Positions 1-10,257 of a stretch of DNA of 64,000 nt are shown here, piece after piece (position 1 is the stretch's first letter; each line of letters starts with the position of its first letter). Under the pieces are notes generated by a model that had not been told where the DNA came from, made no database searches, and worked only from the letters and a program-made list of their open reading frames with translations. Both the position numbers and the translations under genes were made by a program. The DNA comes from Ampelocalamus luodianensis (taxonomy: Eukaryota > Streptophyta > Magnoliopsida > Poales > Poaceae), in NCBI GenBank assembly GCA_036346255.1, contig CM070639.1, forward strand, positions 1,560,001 to 1,624,000. Reading direction: 5' to 3'.

Positions 1-663
1 GGTGGTTTGCGCGCCGCTTTTTCCGATAGGGGTTTTTCGCAAGCCGCAAGTTGCGGCGCTTATGATGGTCGCCTCGTTGACCCTTGACTTGGCACTTTAC
101 TGCGAACTTTCTAAAGAAGCTTGGAGGGTTTCGCTGGTGCTCGCTTCATCGAGCAGTGTGTCCTGCGTCCCTGGGCTCAGAACTCCTTGGAAGTTGTTGC
201 GATCCGTCACTTGTTGCTCGAGCGTAGATGGAGCGGGGTATAGTGAAGAACCATGTCAAGGCGACGCCTCTAAGGGCAAGCGTGATGCTTTTGCCTTCGT
301 TGTGTCGTCTCCTCCGCCGCCGACCGCCGTCTCGATACGCTGAGAATTCCGAGGTCCGTGCGCCTCGAAGGGTGTGACTTCCGGCATTTTGAAGTTTCTT
401 GGCCATCGCGCGGCTTCCAGTCCCGTGCTCAACGGGGAGTTGGGGTCTCCCCGGAGCTGCGGGTTTGCGCTTGCTTCGGCTGGGCCTCCCGCTTCGGGAG
501 CGTCTTGCTGCGGTTGATTGGCAGTGACGATGCCTCCTGTTGTTTGCCGGAGGCTAAGCATTTCTCGGCGAAGGTCCCCTATCTCGCGCTGGAGTGCTTC
601 ATACGCTTCGAGTGACACTCGGGGCTGCGCGATTTGGTAGACGCCGGTGGGGCGTCGCCCCAC
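1..663 (-). pseudogene. gag of Ty3/gypsy element, frame-broken
   Basis: The frame from 663 down to 256 encodes 135 residues starting MGRRPTGVYQIAQPR, with a short heptad-like segment (EAYEALQREIGDLRREM) typical of the N-terminus of plant gypsy Gag. After that frame ends, a second frame (406-146) carries GVALTWFF followed by TIPRSIYA, the signature region of the retrotransposon Gag domain. The two frames overlap, so a frameshift separates them. The protein would form virus-like particles in the cytoplasm. This copy looks inactive, and its C-terminus is outside the window. Confidence 0.7.
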
Positions 664-858
664 TATGTCTCCGTGGGTGGAGTTATTCGCTTCTTCCTCG
701 GCTATTACGCGGCGGCGGCCGAGGCGGGCCGCCCCCGCTTTGATTTTGGGGTGTTTGGGGCTGCGGCCGCTGCTGCAGCTTCGGTTGCGGAGACTTTGGG
801 CAGTGCCCTTCGCGGGGCCATTGTGTTGTGTTTTTTTTTTGTGTGACCTTCTAGCCGA

Positions 859-877
859 ACCCCACGGACGGCGCCAA
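859..877 (-). other. primer-binding site
   Basis: Directly inside the LTR the minus strand reads TGGCGCCGTCCGTGGGG. This begins like the 3' acceptor complement used as PBS by many plant gypsy elements. The exact primer tRNA was not determined. Confidence 0.6.
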
Positions 878-878
878 C

Positions 879-1521
879 TGTCGTAGTGGTGAGACTAGAC
901 AGTAGAAAGGGGAGGCCCCCTGCGTCAGAAGAACAGGGGGTCCTAGAAAAGGGGTTCGGATTTCATTTGTCAAAGAAGAAAAACCTCTCCTTTACATGGT
1001 CCCGGGGGAGGCTATTTATAGCCTCTTGGTAAGGTATCTGAAAGTACAAAAACGCCCCTAGCTAAGTACACTGGTCGTAGGGGTGGCAGGGTCTTTTGCA
1101 CCCTACTCGTAGCCTCCGGTGTATGGCGCGTTCTCCTGGACACGGTGTATCGTGGGGGGGGGGGAATAGACCCGGCTTATGGTTCATGCGGGCCCCGCGC
1201 CCCTTCGCTGGCGCTCCGCCTTCTTCTCGGAGAGGAGTCCCCGGGATCCTCCGGAGGGTCTTCGGAATATCCTTCGGGGGGCGTCGGGGCCACTCCGCGA
1301 AGGCCTTCGGGCCATCCTTCGGAGTGCTCCGGGGCCACTCCGGAGGGTCTTTGGCTACCTCCGAGGTTTCCTCGGAGGGTCTTTGGTGACCTCCGAGTCT
1401 TGATCTCCGAGGGTCTTTGGTGACCTCCGAGGATCTTGGCCGCCTCCGAGGGTCTTCTCGCCTCCGAGGGTCTTGACCACCTTGCGCCGGGTCGTGGGGC
1501 CGGTGTGGCGCCCCTACGACA
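879..1521 (-). repeat. 5' LTR (643 bp) of the gypsy element
   Basis: The LTR has perfect 8 bp inverted ends, TGTCGTAG at 879-886 and CTACGACA at 1514-1521. Read on the minus strand, a TATA box lies at 1020-1011. The U3 part (about 1180-1490) is GC-rich with many copies of a short unit containing CTCCGAGG and GGTCTTTGG. Confidence 0.85.
1011..1020 (-). promoter_or_regulatory. TATA box of the LTR promoter
   Basis: The minus strand reads TATAAATAGC, about 130 bases before the inner LTR end. That is the expected place for an LTR core promoter driving the minus-strand element. Confidence 0.6.
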
Positions 1522-2290
1522 TTAACCCTTTTCCTATCTAGCCAATTAAGCTGAAAGTCATCAAGAGAAGTGGAAATTCTCTCTCAACTCAACACTTCCT
1601 TCACACAAAATCAGGCAAATTTTGCTAACACACAAGATAAAAGAATGTGATCAATACTCTCATCACCCCCACAGAGAATACAAGCCACCTTTCCCTTCTA
1701 CCCCTTATTCTTCAATTGATCAGCTATTTGTACTCTGTTAAGATAACTTTGCTATAAAAAAATAACTTTTTAAGGTATTTTACTTTTTCACAACTTCTGT
1801 AATTTCCTGTCATTGAACACCCCCCCCCCAAAAAAAAACTAACTACCTATATAGAGACTTGTCTGAAAACATCATTGTCTTCTCAGACACCAAATAGCTT
1901 TATCCTTCTCCCTATTCAGATCAATTTCTGAGATATAGTTTTTCAACAGATTCCATTGAATAAACTCCTCTCCAAAATTTCTGAGGAAGTTAATCCTCCA
2001 GCCATTATCAGAAAGACACTTAGCAACACTGACGTCAGGATCTTGACAATATTTGTAAAGTTTGTCAAATTGAATCTTCAAAGGACAGTCCTCTTTCCAC
2101 ACATCTTTCCAAAAATAACTATTGCAGCCATCCTCTCTGAATCTTAACCCCCTGTAAAACAAGTGTTTAATTTTCTACAAACTTTTCCAGAATTGAGAAC
2201 CTTTCAAAGGAATAGCATCCCTAAAGCAACCCCAGGAAAATACTTGGCTTTTATGATCTTGAACCGAAGTTCATTATTAGCTCTTAATTA
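1522..2290 (-). pseudogene. LINE (non-LTR retrotransposon) ORF2 C-terminal relic
   Basis: Read on the minus strand from about 2290, an interrupted frame carries GSQFWKSL, then YRGLRFREDG and FWKDVWKEDCPLKIQFDKLY. This is the region between reverse transcriptase and the C-terminal zinc finger of plant L1-type elements. Further down (about 1690-1600) another frame gives CILCGGDESIDHILLSC, the zf-RVT finger (C-x2-C ... H ... C). Stops and frameshifts are present and no RT core is seen, so this is a decayed 5'-truncated copy. The gypsy LTR begins exactly where the relic stops at 1522. Confidence 0.7.
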
Positions 2291-5200
2291 ATACTATTAA
2301 TACTATGATTTCATAAAAGAGCTCTTAATTAATCAAGTCTTGCGATCTTGTGGAAATTTTGCCAATTTAGAAAGGCAGGTTAATTGGCCCCATCCATGAT
2401 CCAATCCATCACACATAAAAGGAGTTCTAGTTCATGGAAGGAAGTGATACCACTTGAAGACTGTGACAGGCAGGCAGAGGATTATCTGCAAGAAACCGAA
2501 GAGGAAGGAAGGCACAACGAGATCAAATGGGAAATAAAGTAGTCCAGATGGGGTCACGAACAAGAGGGGTGAATGTTACTGACTGTACGGGGAAGAAAAT
2601 CAAAGCATGTGCTGTTCTTGCTGGCCAATCACGGAACACAAGCTTGGATGTGGAAGTGAAACGTCGTATTTATGTGGAGATGTGATCGCAAGAACATCTG
2701 AGCAGCTCAGACTTCAGACTGAAGCTGTGCAAGATAATGACCCAGACTCGAAACCACTATAGCAGCAGTTGCTTTAGAGAAGAACCAGTGAGAAACATCA
2801 AGATTCTGAAATGGGAGCATTTCACTGTTCCCATTGCTATTCTTTAAATGTAGAGAAGGGCAGGCAAGCAGTAGGGCATGCATCATCGATCTTCAGAGAA
2901 AGAGTAGAGGCGCATGCTGGAGTCGATTCGATCAGAAGGCCAAAGAAATGCTATCCCCGAATCCGAAGCCCTCAAAGGCCCTGCACGGACTGTTGGACGG
3001 CGGGTTGGCTAGGAAAGCACAAATTCAAAAATTTACTGTATAAACAAGAAACCCGCTAGAAATAAATCATGAGATTATCACTAGACGTGCAAACTCGTAG
3101 TGGAAGTAGAGTTGATGTAGCGTGTTAGTACGGTGGTAGTTGTACTAGCCGCACATCTCCTCCAACTGCTTGTGATCGCCATGAGTTGCGGATCGTTTTA
3201 GCGCTGATGTTTCACATCAACACCTCCAAGGTGTCCACGCGTACGGGGTAAGGGTACCACGCGCTGGAGTGCTAGCGTCGGCTGCGTAGTATTGGATGAG
3301 GAAGGTGTGACCACTAGGGGTTCAAGAATTCCAAATTCACACATAACCCTATGCCACCACCCCTTTATATATAGGCATCCGTGATAGCTTGATGGGTCTC
3401 GAACTTTAAGACCCATTAGGAACTCATAGCCCATAAGAATTCGGATCACCATCCAAATTAAATTCTAACCCTTTAAGCGTATGACTCTGACTCTATAGGT
3501 TCACGTACATTTGAACTTGGTCTGAGTACTCCTACCCGTCCACTAATCAGTAGCGGCCTTTAGCAAGACACGCCACCTCTCAAGTATACGTAAAGATAAT
3601 ACCAGACGAATCTCAACAAAACTTATATACATTTCTTTTTTGCCTCACGATATCGGTTAAACTCAAGGCGAGTACATGTCATCCTTGTTGGTTTGCTTGA
3701 CCACTCTTTCTTAATCACGTTACTTAAATTCTCCGACTATGGTTAACTCTTTAACCACTAGTAGCATGGTCATATATTTTTGGAATCCAATCACTCGAGA
3801 GGCCTAGAGATACCTCTCCCGTTGCATGGAGGGGCAAATTCTATCTTGATCAATCATGTCTCGTTGCATGCATCATGACAAAACCCGAAAATTACCTTTA
3901 TAACTATCTAATTACGGAGTAGCGTTTGACAACCCCTAAGTGAGCCATTACGCATCTCGAGTATATGTGGAGACAATAAATATTAACGATATTATTTTTG
4001 GAACAAGATAACATATTTTTCAATAAATTTTGGACATAACAAAATATAATCATCTTTACGATTAACTCTAGAGCGTATCTTCAACACAGACCTGGGTCTT
4101 GTCGGCTTTTTTAGAGGATGGCTTTTGTAGTAGTGGGCTCAAAGTCAGAAGATGGCTTCGTAATTCCTCTTTCTCCCCCGGGCTGCATGCAATGATTCTG
4201 TGGTATCTGCTGCTTCAAACTGGTGTACTGATCCTACTGATATTGCTGTAGCCGCTTTCAGCGTCTCGTCATCCCAGTTTGATCGAGAGGAACGCCATGA
4301 CTGCACTTGATGCATTCAGGTTGCTTGCATGTGTAGGGAGGGGTATCAGTGGAGTATTACCATTAACCAGTGTTAGCTCTCGATTCCAACGAAGAAATCC
4401 AAACTGTTCGGTTCGATCTGGGCTATAAGCCAGAGACAGAAAGCTGCCTGCAAAGACTCCCCGTTCACAGTTCCAGCTGCTCCACACTCTCATGTCAAGT
4501 TCCATCAACTAGCTGGTCAAAACGAGGCGGCAGGGCACTGGGAAATTACAAAAGCACCCCTTTCACATGATCAGTAATGGTATAATCTATAATGTATACA
4601 GATCAACATCGATCTCAAGCCCTACTTTCCTAGCACCCCCCACATGATTAGTAATGGTACGCATATTTGTTATCTTAAGCTTTTGATTGATTGTGTATGT
4701 ACACGTGAGCTCCATAATATAGCGGCGAAGAGGTCATACATATACTACGTAGTTACCGAATCAAATTAGTGCATGTACTCACTGACACATGTAATCGCGG
4801 ACTGTTACCTGTATCCTTGAAACTTGAAAGAATGTTAATTATATTAGTCTACTCCTGTAGTACGCACTGGCTTTATTTTGGCAAGATCTACTCTGCAGAA
4901 GGACAAGGTTCTGATAAAGCTCTCTGATCAGGCTGTCTCCCAGCTAGATTGATTGTTTTCTCTATGGTGAGTCGGCATTCAGTAACAGTGTACTACCTGC
5001 AGTATGACCCGTACATATACAATTAACAGAACAGTACCATGCATTACTACGGTGCTTATCTAAACAGGTGTAATTAGTTTAATCCACTAATGCAATTTGA
5101 CAGACGAGTACGCCTAAAAACTTAACCCACGGTACTAGATGCCAAGTTAAGCCAGGCTTAGTGTTAATTCTGCTGCTTCAATCGCAGTACACGTACATTG

Positions 5201-5530
5201 TCTAATCCTAGCTACCACGCCACTAGTAGAGTAGTAGTATCTTATCTTATGCTTTAATCAGGCAAGTAAGCTTTTGTGCGGAAATCAAGAAATGCCCTCC
5301 TTTTCTTCAGATATAAAACTTAAAAAGAACAAAACCATGGACAGTAAAGAAACTTTCTTGAAGAGTAAAGAAATACATTGATAAAGTAAGAATTTTATTA
5401 GCTGGTCAGTGGCCACGGTAGCTAGATGCCACGCATATCTAGTCTAATCGCTCCTCGCAAAGAAGATGAAGAAATGAAAGAAAGAGGAATGCAATCGCCA
5501 AGCATGCATATGAGATGGAGACTCTCTCTG
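2291..5530. other. gene-free region
   Basis: I see no coding region with recognisable similarity here. The stretch 3123-4086 has features of a decayed solo LTR: it starts TGTT, ends AACA, and has TTTATATATA at 3362-3371. There is no matching target-site duplication, so this is only a suggestion. The remainder is AT-rich DNA with short random frames. Confidence 0.4.
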
Positions 5531-5628
5531 TATATATTAAATTTGGCGAGAAACTCTGGCATTCATTTGCAAGAGAAGGTATATATTAAATTTGGCGAGC
5601 AGCTCAGGCATTCATTTGGAGGAGAAGG
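5531..5628. repeat. tandem duplication, two 49 bp units
   Basis: Units 5531-5579 and 5580-5628 both begin TATATATTAAATTTGGCGAG and end GAGAAGG, with a handful of substitutions between them. Confidence 0.85.
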
Positions 5629-6945
5629 TATGCACTTGGTTTGGAATATGATTTAATCTATTTTTTAAAAAATATTTTAAAGATAGTATCCACCTAACTT
5701 TATTTCCAATTCCGATCCTTTTAACGCGTGACGTGACAAAAATACTTTGTCACGCTACAGACCTCGGCGTAGCAAACGAGTGCTGTCACGCCGCCCCTCT
5801 TAACGTGACAGGACTTAACTAAAAAACAAACGCGTGTCGGTTTTGATGGCTATCGTGACAACTTTGATTACATCGTGGTACATGACGTGACAGAGTATTA
5901 TACTGTTATCTTCCCTAAGCAGCTACTCAACGTTAGTCCCTGAATGTAAATGAAAGGCACAGTGGCCTGCGACTGCATCCTCAGCTCCGATACCACGTGG
6001 GATCGTCCCTGACCACGAGGCTACCACCCCGTAGTACGCGAAAGCTTTACGCTTCTTTGCATCGATACAGACAAGCTAGCAATCAGCGCTAGGCTGTTAG
6101 CAGAGAGGAGTATGCATGGCCTCTAATCTCTGACCCATGAAGCCACTGCCAAATCCAAGTGGCTCTGAACCCTTCCTTGGCCTGTAAATTGATCCGCAGC
6201 ATTTCAACTGGCCATGGTTTATATAAGCAGGTTCTGATATTACATCCTTACTATTTAAAAATTAGAGCCGGTTGTCGTCCCGTCTTCCTCATACTCTTCG
6301 ACAGTCCGTTGAATTGACGAAGGGAACACCGATAACTCAGATTGTGTCGCTAAACACGATGACGATTGACTACTCGGCCGTGACTATAATTTTTTAATCC
6401 ACAACAAAAACACGAACATGAAGAGCAAGCTGGTCAAATGCTACCAGTATCGCTACCAAAAAATTCTTACAAGACCATGACGCACCAAGCAGTCGAGGTG
6501 ATGTCGATGGTGGTTGGTTGGGGTGTCGCTGGCTGAATGGGCGGCTGTCGCAGACGGGCCGGTCCGGGCCCACCACTATCCACCGCCCGAACCCCACTCT
6601 GCCAACGCAGTTTCACACGGGAAAAAAAGGGGAAAAAAGGGAAACTATATCCGGTGCAGGGGCCCGACATCCGGGCATCGCTTCCACCCAGGCATCGGTG
6701 CATGGGAAGAGAGAGAGACTCTTGCTCCTCGCTTTCACCCGGGGTTGTATCATTCAAAATTCTAGTTAGATAAGAGAGGATACGAAGAAAAAGAATATAT
6801 TATTTTTTATATAAGATATAAACTTGACATACAAACCATCGCAAATGCTGAGTGTGTAAGGAGAGAAGTTACGATGAAAATAAACAATTTTATATATAAA
6901 TTATTGAAGATGTTGCCTCTGAAGACAACCATTGTACATACCCTT
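5629..6945. other. gene-free region with a CGTGACA-rich patch
   Basis: No gene is recognised. Between 5725 and 5895 the heptamer CGTGACA or its complement TGTCACG recurs, including a short palindromic pair around 5733-5754. The rest shows nothing recognisable. Confidence 0.4.
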
Positions 6946-7712
6946 GACCCAATCGATCAGCCAACTATTATACTTTGCTTGCTTGACCCTTTTGTGATTC
7001 GCAACTCGTCTCTTATTCTCCTCATTCCTATAGGAAAAGGAGGGTTACCATCGCCCCCACACGATACATGTGTCATGGGAGACCACGTTTATATGCTGCC
7101 GCTGGTCTGCCGTTGTTCTTTTTTATGTATAAATGGATTCGACGACAATGCTCGATACAGGTGTTGGATCTGATTTTGCATTCAGATCCTTTGTATATAT
7201 CGAGTTAGTCTCATGATCGGTAGCTAGTTTACACAGTACACTATCGATGAATATCGCATCCATACATGTGTTTAAGTAAAAGAGTACTTAATATTACATA
7301 AACAGTCGAAAATAAGTATTAGTATCAAGTTCTTACGTAACATACCAACAGACCCACGAGCCCAAAAGAATAAACAATAGCGAAAAATAAATTGCCACAG
7401 CCAATCAATTGGGGTCACGATTCACAGTCTAGTTTTCGCTGTCATCTTCGAGGCAAAGAAAAAAAAAAGAACCTATACTTTGCTTCCGCTTGAGGGGATG
7501 GAATGAATCTTTCAATCCGGTGAGTGGGCCTCAGCCGCCATTAACTGCTCTCTCCCTCCTCCTCGCTTTCAGTTTCAGTTTCAGTCACTCACCCCATCGA
7601 TCGGCCAACTACTATGCTTTTGCTTGCTTGACCCTTTTGCGATTCGCACCTCGCCTCTTCTCCTAATTCCTATAGCAAAAGGAGGATGACCACATGTGTC
7701 ATAGGAGACTGC
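6946..7712. repeat. pair of about 130 bp imperfect direct repeats
   Basis: Copy 1 (about 6946-7085) and copy 2 (about 7585-7712) share CAATCGATCAGCCAACTA-like and TTGCTTGCTTGACCCTTTTG text, then CTATAGxAAAAGGAGG and ACATGTGTCATxGGAGAC, in the same order and orientation. About 500 bases of unrecognised sequence lie between them. Confidence 0.75.
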
Positions 7713-7911
7713 CGTAAAAAATGCAACGGGTGGTACTGGTCGTAAACCAAACAGATCTGTATCGAACAATAAGACAATAAGAGAAAAAACTAGCATTCCT
7801 CCTCTGGCTCTATCCACCATTAGGGGAGGGAAGAAGCGGATCCTTCCGCGTCCTCCGTACTCTTCTTCGCCTTCTCTTCTTTTACTGCAGTAATATTTTT
7901 TGGGTTATCTG

Positions 7912-8069
7912 TAGAGGCGGATTCAGAACGAAAATGATCGGGTGTCCGGTGTCTTTTATTTGGACTAAAGGGGTGTCCAGTGCTGTTCATACATAGGATA
8001 TATCTATAGAAAATGATTTTGGACCCGGTGTCCTGTGCACCCTGGTGGTCCTTCGTTGATCCGCCCCTG
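7912..8069. mobile_element. hAT-type MITE, 158 bp
   Basis: The ends are inverted: left TAGAGGCGGATTC, right GATCCGCCCCTG. They are flanked by a perfect 8 bp duplication GTTATCTG (7904-7911 and 8070-8077). The 8 bp duplication and terminal sequence point to the hAT superfamily. There is no coding capacity. Confidence 0.85.
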
Positions 8070-8174
8070 GTTATCTGTTTTTTACGATCATCTCCATACA
8101 AATAGCCTATTTATTTTGACTTTGAACCAGTAGTCTTTTACGACGCATAGCAAATATATATACTGCAACTCATG

Positions 8175-8944
8175 TAGAGCTGGTCAAATGGGCTGTGCCC
8201 GCCGGGCCGGCCCGAGGCACGACACTGCTAGTTCAGCCTAGGCACGGCACGACCCGTATTGTTCATGAACCGAGCCGGGCCGGCATAGCACGATAGGCCG
8301 GGTCGTGCTTGGGCCATCACCCCGGCATGACCCAGGCACAACACGGTCCGTTAGGCACGACACTGTTTTAATATACATATATAATTTTATTTTTATTTAT
8401 TAATATTTATATGATTTTTTCATTTTTAATACTTATATGGTTTTATTTTGTAGTTTTTAAATTTTATATAGTTCATTTTATAATCATATATAAATTTATT
8501 TTGGATTTTTAAAAACTATATTTTTTCTTCTAGAATTGTTGTACATGTTTTTCAATTTTTCATGTTTTATAAGCTAAATGACAAATGTTTTAACGAGCTA
8601 GCTATTTGAACATTAATAAAATTCTATTACATTTTTTTTAATATGTTTATCTTATTTTTTTTATAATTTTTATATGTATTTTTGAATTTTTCACATTTTT
8701 ATGTTTATGTGGTTTTTTTTTGGAATTTTTTGTTTTTTTTTTATAAAAAATTCGGGCTAAACAAGTCACATTTGACCCGACAGGCTAAACGAGCTCGCAC
8801 CAGCCTGACACGACACAAATGGCCAATGGACCGTGCCTGAGCCGCCATCCTAACCCGTGGGCCGACCTGACCCAGCATAAATAGTAGTCAGACCAGAATA
8901 GACCGTACCGTGTCGGTCCGAGCCGCCCGTTTGGCCAGGCACTA
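8175..8944. mobile_element. non-autonomous hAT element, 770 bp
   Basis: The left end TAGAGCTGGTCAA and the complement of the right end, TAGTGCCTGGCCAA, form imperfect inverted termini. Flanks are AACTCATG (8167-8174) and AACTCATC (8945-8952), an 8 bp duplication with one mismatch. Subterminal parts are rich in GGGCCGG and GGCACGAC motifs; the middle (8360-8750) is T-rich filler. No transposase frame is present. Confidence 0.85.
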
Positions 8945-9059
8945 AACTCATCGGAGGTTGCTAAAGTTGTCATGAAGCGAAGCTGCGGTTTTTATGTTTA
9001 GCAGGGATGAGACCGCGAAATTCACTAAAAGAAAGAACAGAAAAGAAATGCAATTATTT

Positions 9060-10257
9060 CCACGCCTGCAACTGCCAGGGAAGGAATAATTAGGGCTCTT
9101 GCTTTAACGCCACTCCTCCTCTCCCTCTCTCTCTCTCTCTCTTCCCCCATCGCCGAATAAATTCTTACTCCGCTGCCGCAAGAAAGGCACCTCTCCACCG
9201 CGAAAAGCTTCGATCTTTGTCTCCTTTTGCATACAATTCACATCTGGGTTCTTGCCCCCGAGGCCTCACTGGATGTGACTCCCAGGTGCTTTCCGCGCGC
9301 TTCTTTCTCCCTGTTTTTTCTCAGCTAAATCCGGAGCTTATTCGTTGTTGGGCCACCATGATTGCTACGCTTGGGACACCGAGATGGGGTGTGTGTTTTT
9401 ATCCCCTTTTTTCTGCAAATTTTACAGCTTTTTTTTTATGTGCTGGGCAACGGGTGCGAGAGTATCCCTCCTTGTTGTTTCCGTTTTTTTTTTCCTACCC
9501 TGAATTTAGAGCTGGAATTTGTGTAGTCTTGGCCAAACGCTCGATTTTTCTAGATCTGTTTGCATGAATTTTCGCGGAATTGAAAATTAGACGCGACCGC
9601 GAGGCATGCATTTTCTTTCCTTTTCTTTTGGGGCGTTCATGTTTTCGGCTATATTTTTCTCTACTCTGGGAGCAATCGATTCGGTGTGCGGTTGGAGAAA
9701 GCTTATACTTGGTTGCAGCTGCTAATTTTGGTCATAATTCGTGGTGCCTTTTCTCTCGCAGAATAGGCGATTGGAGCTCGTGGAGGTGCTCTGCGTGTAC
9801 AATTTTGGGGCGAAATTATTGAGTGTCGCATATGAGGAATTGGAGAATCGGAGAAAGCTCGAACATTTGGGTGAATTTGGTCGCCGTCCCAGTCAATTTC
9901 GCCATCGTTGCTCTGGAATTCGCGATGTGGGGCTCCGTCTGGTGCTTCATGGCCATTTTCTCCACGAATTTCTGAGCCAAAAATCTCGTGCTATTTGGAG
10001 CCCCCAATCTGTGGGGTCGTGAGAGCAGTAGGCCACTGGTACCATAGTAGTTGCGGTATAGGAACAGGGCACCTTCGAGTTGGGATTTGGTACAGTCTTG
10101 ATCTCAAAAGGGCTCGTTTGGTGGGAGCTTTTCGGTTGCTTGTTGTGTGCTTAGCTTCTTGGTGAGCCAATTGAATGAGGATTGCTGAAATTGGGGATGG
10201 AAAAACCTTCTAATTGAGTTCAGAGAGAGGGTTATTTTGATTGGATTGAATTTGAGG
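9060..10257 (+). promoter_or_regulatory. promoter and 5' leader of the RBR ligase gene
   Basis: A (CT)n tract at about 9122-9141 and a CCTCTCC-rich stretch precede a leader with no long frame. A strong acceptor (TTCTCTCGCAG ending near 9760) suggests an intron in the 5' untranslated region. The transcription start cannot be fixed from sequence. Confidence 0.5.

Larger units (their letters stand above)
1..1521 (-). mobile_element. Ty3/gypsy LTR retrotransposon, 5' part (LTR + leader + gag), cut by window edge
   Basis: An LTR at 879-1521 is followed on the minus strand by a primer-binding-like stretch, an untranslated leader and a gag reading frame. The rest of the element lies left of the window. 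The order LTR, PBS, gag shows this is the 5' end of a minus-strand element. The right end abuts a LINE relic at 1522, so the element inserted into older LINE DNA. The five bases outside the right end are ttaac; the partner duplication is not visible. Superfamily is inferred from the Gag text and PBS type. Confidence 0.8.

Noticed and set aside
3123..4086. Possible solo LTR (TGTT...AACA with TATATA)
   Set aside because: No target-site duplication and no second copy in the window; only mentioned in the region note.
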